From NCBI RefSeq assembly GCF_000424005.1, contig NZ_KE384121.1, positions 19,626-83,625 on the forward strand: a DNA stretch of 64,000 nt, read 5' to 3'. Made by a program: the position numbers and the translations under genes. This document shows, piece after piece, positions 1 through 7,801 of this stretch (position 1 is its first letter; the number at the start of each line of letters is the position of its first letter). The notes under the pieces were generated by a model. That model did no database searches. It saw only the letters and a list, made by a program, of their open reading frames with translations, and was not told the origin of the DNA. Origin of the DNA: Pseudobutyrivibrio ruminis CF1b. GTDB taxonomy: Bacteria; Bacillota; Clostridia; Lachnospirales; Lachnospiraceae.

Positions 1-374
1 GCAACCTTTTTGGCAAGGTCTGCTGTTACAGGCATCTCCTTTTGGAACCATGGCTCGGAAGCCCAGCCCACACCTGCATCAAATGGATTGTCCTTAATCC
101 ACTCATCATAGGTAGCCTTAAGGTCCTCATTTAAAACGAAACGCTCATCTGCTTCAAATGCCTCTCGAACACCGATTACATATTTTGTATTAACCATACC
201 ACCTGAGCCAGTACCACTCTTGTAGTAATTGAACTGGCTTCGGCCAAATAACGCTATATTACAACCAGCCTGAAGTGGAAGGACACCGTCGTTTTCCAGA
301 AGGACAACACCCTCTGCAACAGCACGTCTTGCCACACTGGCGAACTTTTCAGTATCAAATAACTTTGAACCCAT
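1..374 (-). CDS. GH3 beta-glucosidase-like protein, N-terminal part (runs off window)
   Basis: About 124 residues are visible; the rest lies beyond the window edge. The start is an ATG preceded by GGAGG seven bases upstream. Residues 13-36 carry the signature that opens the C-terminal domain of family 3 glycoside hydrolases (A-R-x-A-x-E-G-x-V-L-L-x-N-x-G-x-L-P-L), followed by a GxSGGM-like loop. Finding this domain at the very N-terminus indicates the permuted domain order (C-domain before catalytic domain) known in some rumen Butyrivibrio and Ruminococcus beta-glucosidases. No signal peptide is visible, so it is probably cytoplasmic. The catalytic domain is not in view, so the substrate is inferred from the family only. 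Confidence 0.8.
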   Translation of the reverse strand, partial: MGSKLFDTEKFASVARRAVAEGVVLLENDGVLPLQAGCNIALFGRSQFNYYKSGTGSGGMVNTKYVIGVREAFEADERFVLNEDLKATYDEWIKDNPFDAGVGWASEPWFQKEMPVTADLAKKV

Positions 375-420
375 TCAATAAACCTCCAAAATAATCCATG
401 CTGAAAGGTATTATAAACTA

Positions 421-457
421 AAAAAGAGGGTCTTTTATATCAAAAACCCTCTTTTTT
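421..457 (-). terminator. Intrinsic terminator after phosphoglucomutase
   Basis: Arms AAGAGGGT and ACCCTCTT are flanked by A and T runs, starting a few bases past the phosphoglucomutase stop codon. The A/T symmetry would allow some function on both strands. Confidence 0.75.
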
Positions 458-465
458 TATCAATA

Positions 466-2160
466 TTATTCCACTGAATTAATTAGAGCAAAAATCTCAT
501 CTTTTATAGCTGCATTCACCTTCAATGCATTCTCACGTGAATCCTGATTTGAGTAGAAGTAAAACTTAATCTTAGGCTCTGTACCTGATGGTCTGATAGC
601 AAACCATGAACCATTGTCCAAGAATAAGCGAATAGCATTCTGAGGTGGGATATCTTCATATCCATTGATATAATCTATTACCTTTTCAACCTTTGCGCCA
701 GCAACCTCTGTAGGCATATTCTCGCGGAACCACTTCATCATACGTTGGATGCGCTGTGCTCCTGGAATACCCTCTAAGATGATGTTTGGCTCGTCCTCTG
801 CGAAGAAACCATACTTAGCGTAGATTTCCTGGAGAACATCCCAAAGAGTCTTGCCTTGCTTGCGGTAGTAAGCTGCTGCCTCAGCAACCATCATACCAGC
901 TGAGATACCGTCCTTGTCGCGGATATCCTCGCAGATAGCATAGCCAACTGACTCTTCATAACCAAATAAGTATGTATACCCGTTATCGTGAAGATAAGGG
1001 ATTTTTCCACAAATGTTCTTGAAACCAGTAAGAGTTTCAAACATTTCCACACCGTAAGCCTTAGCCATGATTGTGGATAATGTAGATGTAACGATAGACT
1101 TAACCATAGCGCCCTTAGCTGGAAGTGTTCCTGCATCCTTATGTCCCTCGAGAACATAGTTTACAAGAAGGTATCCTGTCTGGTTACCGTTAAGTGGCAC
1201 GTAGTTACCCTCACTGTCGCGAATCTCGATTGCGAAGCGGTCTGCATCTGGGTCAGTAGCCATAAGAAGCTCTGCGCCAAACTTGCGACCATATTCCTCT
1301 GATAATCTGAATGCCTTTGTATCCTCTGGGTTTGGATAACCTACAGTCTTGAAATCAGGGTCTGGATTCTCCTGCTCTGGAACGATTGTCCAGTTAGAGA
1401 AACCTCTGTCGTTAAGCATCTGACGGAATGGGATAGAACCGCATCCGTTAAGTGGTGTATATACAAGTGGAATTGTAAGATCAAGCTCGTCACCCTCGTG
1501 AATAGCAAGAGACTCAATCTTATCAAGATACTCTCTGTCGTACTCAGCGCCGAGAACGATAATCTTTCCTTCCTTAACGCCCTGCTCAAAGTCAGACTTC
1601 TTGATACCGTTCCACATATCAACAGCATTGATGCAATCTGTCATGCCATCTGCAATCTCAGATGAAACCTGGCATCCGTCATCCCAGTATGCCTTGTAGC
1701 CATTGTATTCCTTTGGATTGTGGCTGGCTGTGATGTTGATACCTGATACTGTGCCAAGACGGCGAATCATGTAAGCAAGCTCTGGTGTTGGGCGAAGATC
1801 TGGGAAGCAATATACCTTGATTCCGTTAGCTGCAAAAATACCAGCAGCAAGCTGTGAGAACTCCTTTGAGAAGTGACGTGGGTCATGTGCGATAACTACA
1901 CCCTTCTCACAAGCCTCCTTACCCTTTGACACGATAAAATCAGCAACACCCTGTGTAGCCTTGCCAACTGTAAAGAAATTCATGCGGTTGGTTCCTGCAC
2001 CAACTTTACCACGAAGACCTGCTGTACCAAAGGAAAGGTCCTGATAGAAGCGGTCCTCCTTCTCTTTCTCATCGCCAGCGATAGCCTGAAGCTCAGCCTT
2101 TAAAGGATCTGAATCAGCAAGCTTCTCTAACCACTCATTATATCTTGAATTGTAATCCAT
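466..2160 (-). CDS. pgcA: Phosphoglucomutase / phosphomannomutase
   Basis: This enzyme interconverts glucose-1-phosphate and glucose-6-phosphate in the cytosol (alpha-D-phosphohexomutase family). All four family signatures are present in the 564 residues: the phosphoserine loop TASHNP (Ser146), the Mg-binding DPDADR loop (303-308), the sugar loop GYEES near 400, and the phosphate-binding RPSGTEPK near 520. Length matches the Firmicute PgcA type. The start is an ATG with GGAGG seven bases upstream. It is monocistronic, bounded by terminators on both sides. It would join sugar catabolism to glycogen or envelope sugar synthesis. Confidence 0.93.
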   Translation of the reverse strand: MDYNSRYNEWLEKLADSDPLKAELQAIAGDEKEKEDRFYQDLSFGTAGLRGKVGAGTNRMNFFTVGKATQGVADFIVSKGKEACEKGVVIAHDPRHFSKEFSQLAAGIFAANGIKVYCFPDLRPTPELAYMIRRLGTVSGINITASHNPKEYNGYKAYWDDGCQVSSEIADGMTDCINAVDMWNGIKKSDFEQGVKEGKIIVLGAEYDREYLDKIESLAIHEGDELDLTIPLVYTPLNGCGSIPFRQMLNDRGFSNWTIVPEQENPDPDFKTVGYPNPEDTKAFRLSEEYGRKFGAELLMATDPDADRFAIEIRDSEGNYVPLNGNQTGYLLVNYVLEGHKDAGTLPAKGAMVKSIVTSTLSTIMAKAYGVEMFETLTGFKNICGKIPYLHDNGYTYLFGYEESVGYAICEDIRDKDGISAGMMVAEAAAYYRKQGKTLWDVLQEIYAKYGFFAEDEPNIILEGIPGAQRIQRMMKWFRENMPTEVAGAKVEKVIDYINGYEDIPPQNAIRLFLDNGSWFAIRPSGTEPKIKFYFYSNQDSRENALKVNAAIKDEIFALINSVE

Positions 2161-2184
2161 ACGAATTCCTCCATTAAACTAAAA

Positions 2185-2235
2185 AATGCTATAGGTTTAT
2201 GATTTTCATCAGAAAATCATAAACCCAATAGCATT
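2185..2235 (-). terminator. Long-stem intrinsic terminator
   Basis: A nearly perfect hairpin of about 20 bp (arms beginning AATGCTAT and ending ATAGCATT) is followed on the minus strand by a T run. It lies just downstream of the alpha/beta hydrolase. Confidence 0.85.
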
Positions 2236-2274
2236 TTAACACATATTATTTGTAATGTCTGTGAAAGGTTTGTA

Positions 2275-3102
2275 TTATTCTTCCTCATCTATATTCTTCA
2301 CAAAGCCTGTTATTATCTCGTTTATAAGCTCTGGCTCATCGGTATTTGAATTGTGACCTGCACCTCTAATCCACTCAATAGGGATACCAGATTTCTTAGT
2401 CCATGCCTTGTTGTATCTCATGGTGGAGCCTGCTCTGTCATTATCGCCACAAATCAAAAGTGCCGGGCAGGTGATGTCGTATGGCAGTCTGGCTTCAATG
2501 GCATCAGCAAGGATTTGATAACCATGCCCAACGAGCTTAGCATATCTAGGCTTGTCACCATCGTATACCATCATGATGTCATGCATCAGCTTTCGGCCAT
2601 ATTCAGAGGTTGCTGTAAAATTAGTTCCATCTCTTAAAAGAGCCTTCCATGGATACCATTTGTATACTGGCTCCATTCTATGAAGCAGCCACAGCTCTGG
2701 TTTTGTAATGTACTCGATTTTTAGTGGAGCTGAGTCCACAGAAATAAACCCTTTTATCTTCTCTGGGAACAGCTGATGATACATCTGCCCCAGGTATCCG
2801 CCCATAGACTGACCGATGATAACCGGGCTATCGAAGCCTTCAGTCTTTAAGATTTCATCCAACCATTTTGCCTTATCCATCAGTGAGAAAGTCATTTCAA
2901 ATGGATACGAGCTGGCATGTCCCGGTGCATCCCAAACAAATATGGAATACTTATCTTTGAAATATTCCACCTGCTTATCAAACAGTCTGTGGTCAGCTGT
3001 AAGACCTGGAAGAAAAATCAGCTGAAGCTTTGATTTTGGAGCATCTTCATTTACCCAATAGTGTATTTTACCTTTTGCTGTCTCATATATTTTTTCTGTC
3101 AT
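2275..3102 (-). CDS. Alpha/beta hydrolase
   Basis: This 275-residue alpha/beta-hydrolase fold protein has the nucleophile elbow G-Q-S-M-G-G, an upstream PGLTADHR oxyanion-type loop, an acid in the CGDNDRAG segment and a His in GAGHNSNTDEP near the C-terminus. There is no signal peptide. The reading frame continues 87 nt further upstream, but the ATG at 3102 is chosen because GGAGGG sits at proper spacing before it and the homologous fold starts here (MTEKIYET). The upstream part is acetyltransferase-like and listed separately. The substrate cannot be assigned. Confidence 0.82.
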   Translation of the reverse strand: MTEKIYETAKGKIHYWVNEDAPKSKLQLIFLPGLTADHRLFDKQVEYFKDKYSIFVWDAPGHASSYPFEMTFSLMDKAKWLDEILKTEGFDSPVIIGQSMGGYLGQMYHQLFPEKIKGFISVDSAPLKIEYITKPELWLLHRMEPVYKWYPWKALLRDGTNFTATSEYGRKLMHDIMMVYDGDKPRYAKLVGHGYQILADAIEARLPYDITCPALLICGDNDRAGSTMRYNKAWTKKSGIPIEWIRGAGHNSNTDEPELINEIITGFVKNIDEEE

Positions 3103-3189
3103 TATTCCCTCCACATGAAGATCATTTACCTGCTTGCGGAGTTCATTTACTCTTTCAAGTTCATCTTCTCTAGCAAATCTAACCGACAT
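3103..3189 (-). pseudogene. Remnant of a GNAT acetyltransferase N-terminus fused in frame to the hydrolase
   Basis: Twenty-nine codons (starting MSVRFARED and including VNELRKQVNDLHVEG) resemble the first helix of GNAT acetyltransferases, not any part of an alpha/beta hydrolase. They have their own ATG and GGGAGG site at 3193-3200 and run without a stop into the hydrolase. The simplest reading is a deletion that removed most of an acetyltransferase gene but left its promoter, ribosome site and first codons. A chimeric protein of 304 residues from this upstream start is possible, so the true start should be treated as ambiguous. Confidence 0.5.
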
Positions 3190-3313
3190 AAATTACCTCC
3201 CTCGTTTTACAATTTCTCCTGTGAATATTATTAATACTATAGCCTTTTTCTACCTAAAAAAGAAGCCATCCAGCAGCATTTATACTACTAAATAGCTCAT
3301 TCTGTGTATTTTT

Positions 3314-4129
3314 CTATAAACAATACAGTTTTATCTTATCTTCAACTAATTTTGTGTTGATTGGAGCATCTCCAGTCTCCATCGTTATTATTAAACTCTG
3401 ACCTAACATAATTCCGCCTTCTTCATAGTCATTTATCTTGCTGAAATTCTTTTTGGCGTAGTCAAAATCACTTAATAAACCCAGGTGTTCCCAGTAGATT
3501 GTCTTTCTTTTCCTAACATTTAAGACCATAAAATCAGGATACACTATATGTCTTCCTACAAGTTCCAACCTCGGCTCATATCTATAAGGAACATGATACT
3601 TATCTAATAAATCAGCTATGATTCTTTCTGATTTAGACCTAACATAACCTCCATCAGAAGTGGCAATCTTTCCTTCTCCATAATATTCATTTTGATGATC
3701 AGGATTTTCTTCCAGCCATCTTTGAATAAAGGCTTCATCAGGTTCCACAAAAGGAACGAGAAGTTCTTTTCTAGCGGGATGCATTTTTTCATATATTTTA
3801 CCTATTTCATCTATATCATATCCAGAAAGAAATCTTTTTAGTCTTCCATGTAATACATTTAACTTTTTATTTACTATTTTTTCATAATCTCTTTGTGCTA
3901 TCTTCTTTGCTATCTTGAATTGTTTAGTACTCACATATTTCTTTTTGCTTTTTTCTTTATCATATAGATAGTACTGATTACAGCCATTACTAGTTGAAAC
4001 TATCAAGCTATAATCTGGTAAATTTTCAAGCCTTGAAATATTCTTGTTTGATTTATTGATTAGCTCTTCTAGCTCATGCAGCTGTTTTTCTAACAAATCC
4101 TTATAATTAACCACTAACTCATACTCCAT
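3314..4129 (-). CDS. Nuclease-like protein A, paralogue of the gene at 36318
   Basis: I know no name for this 271-residue protein. Residues 1-40 are a charged predicted coiled coil. Residues 41-85 look like a small beta-sheet plus helix (QYYLYD...KKYV). Residues 161-271 look like a PD-(D/E)XK nuclease core: Glu168 in YVRSKSE, Glu185/Glu189, Asp199 in YPDF, and Glu214 in IYWEHLG, with His instead of the usual Lys after it. It aligns without gaps to the 271-residue protein at 36318 (about 54% identity by hand; about 69% over 131-240 and about 36% over 81-130). No signal peptide. The ribosome site is weak (AGAAAG). A 374-nt leader with an octamer array precedes it. Catalytic activity is inferred. 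Confidence 0.75.
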   Translation of the reverse strand: MEYELVVNYKDLLEKQLHELEELINKSNKNISRLENLPDYSLIVSTSNGCNQYYLYDKEKSKKKYVSTKQFKIAKKIAQRDYEKIVNKKLNVLHGRLKRFLSGYDIDEIGKIYEKMHPARKELLVPFVEPDEAFIQRWLEENPDHQNEYYGEGKIATSDGGYVRSKSERIIADLLDKYHVPYRYEPRLELVGRHIVYPDFMVLNVRKRKTIYWEHLGLLSDFDYAKKNFSKINDYEEGGIMLGQSLIITMETGDAPINTKLVEDKIKLYCL

Positions 4130-4170
4130 TTCTTTCTACACATCTCTTTACTATTATCTTTTCAACTATC

Positions 4171-4416
4171 CTACGGTCAATGGAACACTTTTTATATCTA
4201 CGACCGTAGAAAATAATATCTAATTTCTCGAGCTACGGTCATTTGAAGATATTTTTTCTCTATGCCGTAGTTTTCCTGCTTATTTTTAATAATTTAAGCT
4301 TTTCAGCTAAAGCATAATCATGCATATAAACAAATTCTTAGTTTATGACCGTAGTTTTCATAAATAATTTCTTTATGGCTACGGCATGAAGGTAATTTTT
4401 TACTTGGTGACCGTAG
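4171..4416. repeat. Alternating octamer array A (CTACGGTC / GACCGTAG)
   Basis: Clear copies start at 4171 (CTACGGTC), 4202 (GACCGTAG), 4233 (CTACGGTC), 4263 (TGCCGTAG), 4347 (GACCGTAG), 4379 (CTACGGCA) and 4409 (GACCGTAG). A degenerate copy, CTAAAGCA, starts at 4307. Counting it, orientation alternates strictly along the array. Start-to-start steps are 31, 31, 30, 44, 40, 32 and 30, so all copies fall near whole turns of a 10.4-bp helix. The sequences between copies (mostly 22-24 nt) are unrelated to one another. The array lies between the promoter at 4510 and the start of gene A and would be transcribed as its leader. Confidence 0.9.
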
Positions 4417-4509
4417 CGCAATAAAACAAAAAAGGGAATGTGGTGGTGATTTGAATAATAGGTCCACCAATTTGTGATAAATCTAAAGTGATTTTAAAAT
4501 CCAAAAGAT

Positions 4510-4538
4510 AATATAACGTTCATATTGAAATCTGTCAA
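4510..4538 (-). promoter_or_regulatory. Strong sigma-A promoter for leader A
   Basis: On the minus strand TTGACA (4533-4538) and TATATT (4510-4515) are separated by exactly 17 bp. Transcription would start near 4503 and cross the whole octamer array before reaching the gene A start at 4129. The same two hexamers and spacing occur at the second locus (37559-37587). Confidence 0.75.
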
Positions 4539-4606
4539 CAATAATACAGTAATTTATGCCTGTAACTAAGATAAAAAGGAATACTTATATCAAAGTACAA
4601 CCAAAA

Positions 4607-4633
4607 GGCTGGCCACCGTACTAGTGTCCAGCC
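4607..4633 (-). terminator. Terminator at the end of the xylan operon
   Basis: Arms GGCTGG-CAC and GTG-CCAGCC form a hairpin followed by TTTT on the minus strand, 34 bases past the GH8 stop codon. Confidence 0.7.
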
Positions 4634-4666
4634 CTTATTATATCTAATCAAATGAAGAAGAAGTAA

Positions 4667-5791
4667 TTACCAAATGCGGTAATTTCCGCTAAGTGCCAAC
4701 ATAGCGAAGAGATATAGACAATTGTCGAAGTAGCGTCTTTCGCCTGTGCGAAGAGGTGTGTTCCACAGCTCTTCTACTGCTTTAAGCGCATACTCTCCAT
4801 CCGCTGCCAAACTAGCCTGAGCTATTGTGGCAGTCAAGCCTACTGGATGAAGTGCCTTTCCTTCGAGTATCGTTCCGTCAATCTCGTAAATTCCTCTGCT
4901 ATCTTCGACTGGGAGGTTTGCGAAGAAAGCCTGAAGGTTGTTGGCAGTAGCTTTACACCACTGTCCAAATTCGGTGTTCTTATCGGCCCATTCATAATCA
5001 AGGCCGATATTTGCTATGGTTCTATAAGCGTCGCTGTAGAACCAGTCATGTCTACCACCGAAATGTTCATGGTCGGGATAAGGTTTACCATCATAGTAAC
5101 TGTATTCTGGGGAAAGACCTGTTACTGGATGGCATGCTTTCTTGAGATATTCACGGGAAGCTTTAGCGCATTTTCTCCAAAGCTCTTTGTCTTCTTCGAA
5201 GCAGTTCTCCGCAAATAAATCATAGAAGTGTGGAAGATGATAAGATGGATCTGTAAACTCAAGTCCTGGGACGAACTTAATAAGACCATCCTCGTTCCAC
5301 ATATTGTGGCCTCCATACATTTCTTCATGATGGAGCACCACTCTTAAAAGCTCTTTGGCTTTCAAGCTGTAGTTATAGATGCCCTCGCCATCACCCCAAC
5401 GGTGGCTTGCAAAGATAAGTGCCATTGCAAAGAATTCCTCACCATCTGGAGCTGGTCCATAAGCATTCTTCGTACCGTCTGTGGCAACTGACCAGGCAAA
5501 GTAGCCTTTGTTCTCACCTTCATCAAGGTACATGTTTGTCATTGCCCATGTCCAAAGCTGATCAAATTCCTTTTTCTTGTCCATCTGAACAGCCATCATC
5601 ATTCCATAAGAAATACCTTCGGTACGAGTATCGATATTTCCTGTATCTACTAAGAATCCCATGGTGCCATCCTCAGTTGTCTCATAAAACTTGTCGACAC
5701 CATAGAATATCTCGTCAAATGTCTCATTTACCCTGTGCTGAATTTCCTCAGGGGTCTTACCTATCTCTAAAAATAAATTTCTGTATGTCAT
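4667..5791 (-). CDS. GH8 reducing-end xylose-releasing exo-oligoxylanase
   Basis: This 374-residue family 8 glycoside hydrolase resembles the Rex enzymes (EC 3.2.1.156), which remove xylose from the reducing end of xylo-oligosaccharides. Visible active-site residues are Glu58 in TEGISYGMM (general acid), Asp116 in PAPDGEEF and Asp254 in WFYSDAYRT (candidate base). No signal peptide is seen, so it should act in the cytosol on imported oligosaccharides. It follows the permease gene by 21 bp in the same direction and is the last gene before a terminator. Its ribosome site is weak, which may mean translational coupling. Rex is preferred over a secreted endo-xylanase because of location and similarity. 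Confidence 0.85.
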   Translation of the reverse strand: MTYRNLFLEIGKTPEEIQHRVNETFDEIFYGVDKFYETTEDGTMGFLVDTGNIDTRTEGISYGMMMAVQMDKKKEFDQLWTWAMTNMYLDEGENKGYFAWSVATDGTKNAYGPAPDGEEFFAMALIFASHRWGDGEGIYNYSLKAKELLRVVLHHEEMYGGHNMWNEDGLIKFVPGLEFTDPSYHLPHFYDLFAENCFEEDKELWRKCAKASREYLKKACHPVTGLSPEYSYYDGKPYPDHEHFGGRHDWFYSDAYRTIANIGLDYEWADKNTEFGQWCKATANNLQAFFANLPVEDSRGIYEIDGTILEGKALHPVGLTATIAQASLAADGEYALKAVEELWNTPLRTGERRYFDNCLYLFAMLALSGNYRIW

Positions 5792-5812
5792 AATCGTCTA
5801 GTCTAAAAAATC

Positions 5813-6769
5813 TTATTCCTTTACGCCACCAAGTGTAAGTCCAGTTACAAAGTATTTCTGTAAGAATGGATAAATACAGATAATTGGAAGCATTGTTACA
5901 ATAGTTGCAGCTGCTCTTACAGATGTAGGAGTTACTGAACCTTCACCAGCATTCTTCATAGCTTCTGCAGATGAGCTCTGGTTTGATACTGAAGAAAGGA
6001 GTTTCATAAGCTCATACTGCAATGTTGTATACTGTGAAGCCATTCTGTTATAAAGCATTGCATCGAACCATGAGTTCCACTGACCTACAGCAACGAAGAG
6101 AGCAACAGTTGCATAAACTGGTTTACATAATGGAGAAATAATCTTTAGGAAAATAGTTGTGTAACCAGCTCCATCTAACTGTGCTGACTCCTCTAAACTG
6201 TCAGGAATACCTCTCATGTAGGTTCTGATAACAAGCATGTTAAAGGCAGATAACATTCCAGGTATTACGTAAACAGCAAAGCTGTTTGTAAGTCCAAGGG
6301 ATTTAAAAAGGAGGAATGTAGGAATCAATCCACCGTTAACATACATAGTGATAACCCAAAACAGTGATACCTGCTTAGCAAACATAAAGTTCTTACGACT
6401 TACGATAAAAGCAAGTATAGCGTTTGTGACAAGAGCAAGAACTGTACCAATGAGTGTTCTTGCTACAGTGACAACAGCACCAGTAACAAGGTTGTCCTTA
6501 GATAATACTGTCTCATAGTTCTTCCAGGTAAATACTCTTGGCCAAAGATAAATGCCACCTCTAAGAGCGTCAGTACCATCATTTAATGATACTGCAAGTG
6601 TATTTAAAACTGGATAAAGTGTAATAACTACAAAGCAAATCATAAATATGCCATTGCAAATTCTAAATGCTAAATCAGCGCCTGAAATCTTCTTGCGTTT
6701 TCTAGCTTTTCCCATAGCGACCTCCTTGGTTTTTCCGGCGGTGCTTGTTAAATCTAATGTCTGATCCAT
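5813..6769 (-). CDS. Carbohydrate ABC transporter permease (YtcP/LplC type)
   Basis: This 318-residue inner-membrane permease has about six transmembrane segments and the EAA loop (EESAQLDGAGYTTIF...P) that contacts the ATPase. It ends with the family-typical FVTGLTLGGVKE. The ATG at 6769 is chosen because AGGAGGTG lies seven bases before it; a longer reading starts at a GTG inside that ribosome site. It pairs with the permease just upstream and the lipoprotein at 7802 to form a xylo-oligosaccharide importer. No ATPase gene is present, so a shared MsmK-like ATPase elsewhere is presumably used. Confidence 0.9.
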   Translation of the reverse strand: MDQTLDLTSTAGKTKEVAMGKARKRKKISGADLAFRICNGIFMICFVVITLYPVLNTLAVSLNDGTDALRGGIYLWPRVFTWKNYETVLSKDNLVTGAVVTVARTLIGTVLALVTNAILAFIVSRKNFMFAKQVSLFWVITMYVNGGLIPTFLLFKSLGLTNSFAVYVIPGMLSAFNMLVIRTYMRGIPDSLEESAQLDGAGYTTIFLKIISPLCKPVYATVALFVAVGQWNSWFDAMLYNRMASQYTTLQYELMKLLSSVSNQSSSAEAMKNAGEGSVTPTSVRAAATIVTMLPIICIYPFLQKYFVTGLTLGGVKE

Positions 6770-6781
6770 GCTGCACACCTC

Positions 6782-7699
6782 CTAGAATAATCTTTCTTCA
6801 CCGTGCTTCTTAGCAATATGGTTGAAGAATACAATAAGAATAATTGAAACCAAACTCTTAAAGATACCTGCTGCAGTACCGATTGAGTAATCGCCCTGGC
6901 TGATACCCCATTTCAAAACGTAGATATCAATTGTCTGTGATACGTTCTGTACAAGACCGTTACCAAGTAAGTACTGAATTTCGAAACCTGCGTTAAGTAC
7001 GTTACCAACATTCATAAGAAGAAGAATCATAATTGTTGGCTTGATACCAGGAAGTGTTACGTGCTTGATCTTTGCCCATCTACCAGCACCATCGATAGCT
7101 GCTGCTTCATAAAGTGATGGGTCAATAGATGTGATAGCTGCTAAATATATAATTGCATTCCAGCCTGTCTCCTTCCAAACATTAGCGAAGGCTACGATTG
7201 GCCAGAAGTATTTTTCGTGTGCAAAAAAGTTGATTGGCTGTGTAATCCAACCAAAGTGTAACATTACTGTGTTGATGATACCTGTTCCTGAAAGTGCATC
7301 GTGAAGAATACCTGTAACGATGATCCAAGAAAGGAAGTGAGGTAAGTAAGAAATAGTCTGAACGACCTTCTTGCCACCCTTGAATGCCATTTCATTCAAA
7401 AGAATTGCGAATAAAATAGCCATAACAAATGTAGCTGCAAGGTTTATAACACCCATTGCCAAAGTGTTACGAATAACTCTAAGGAATGATACATCCGAAA
7501 ATAATACCTTGAACTTATCTAATCCTACGAACTGTGAATGTAAAAGACCTGTTACTGGCTTATAATTCTGAAATGCCATAAGCCATCCAACAAGTGGTGC
7601 ATAATGGAATACTATTCCATAAATTACGATTGCAGCTGCCCAGATAATAAGAATTCTCTGGCGCTTAAAATCGGCCATATTGAATGTTTTCTTTGTCAT
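6782..7699 (-). CDS. Carbohydrate ABC transporter permease (LplB type)
   Basis: This 305-residue membrane protein has about six transmembrane helices and the EAA loop EAAAIDGAGRWAKIKHVTLPGIKP. The ATG at 7699 follows GGGAGGTAATT, whereas the longer open frame has no ribosome site. It lies 12 bp before the partner permease and 100 bp after the binding-protein gene. Role: one half of the membrane channel of the xylo-oligosaccharide importer. Confidence 0.9.
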   Translation of the reverse strand: MTKKTFNMADFKRQRILIIWAAAIVIYGIVFHYAPLVGWLMAFQNYKPVTGLLHSQFVGLDKFKVLFSDVSFLRVIRNTLAMGVINLAATFVMAILFAILLNEMAFKGGKKVVQTISYLPHFLSWIIVTGILHDALSGTGIINTVMLHFGWITQPINFFAHEKYFWPIVAFANVWKETGWNAIIYLAAITSIDPSLYEAAAIDGAGRWAKIKHVTLPGIKPTIMILLLMNVGNVLNAGFEIQYLLGNGLVQNVSQTIDIYVLKWGISQGDYSIGTAAGIFKSLVSIILIVFFNHIAKKHGEERLF

Positions 7700-7747
7700 A
7701 ATTACCTCCCAAATTACTGCTAAATCTCTAAAAATAGGTATAAAGAT

Positions 7748-7772
7748 GGCGGGCACTATGATAATGCCCGCC
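7748..7772 (-). promoter_or_regulatory. Intergenic hairpin between binding-protein and permease genes
   Basis: Arms GGCGGGCA and TGCCCGCC form a GC-rich hairpin 30 bases after the lipoprotein stop codon, with only a weak T tract on the minus strand. Such elements commonly act as leaky terminators or 3' mRNA stabilisers, giving more binding protein than permease. Confidence 0.6.
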
Positions 7773-7801
7773 AAGGGTTTATCTTTTTACCAAATTAAAT
7801 C

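Noticed and set aside
3314..4129. Insertion sequence transposase
   Set aside because: No DDE, HUH or serine recombinase motif, and no terminal inverted repeats or target duplications around the gene and array.
4171..4416. CRISPR array
   Set aside because: Repeats are only 8 bp, alternate in orientation, spacers vary in length, and no cas genes are present.
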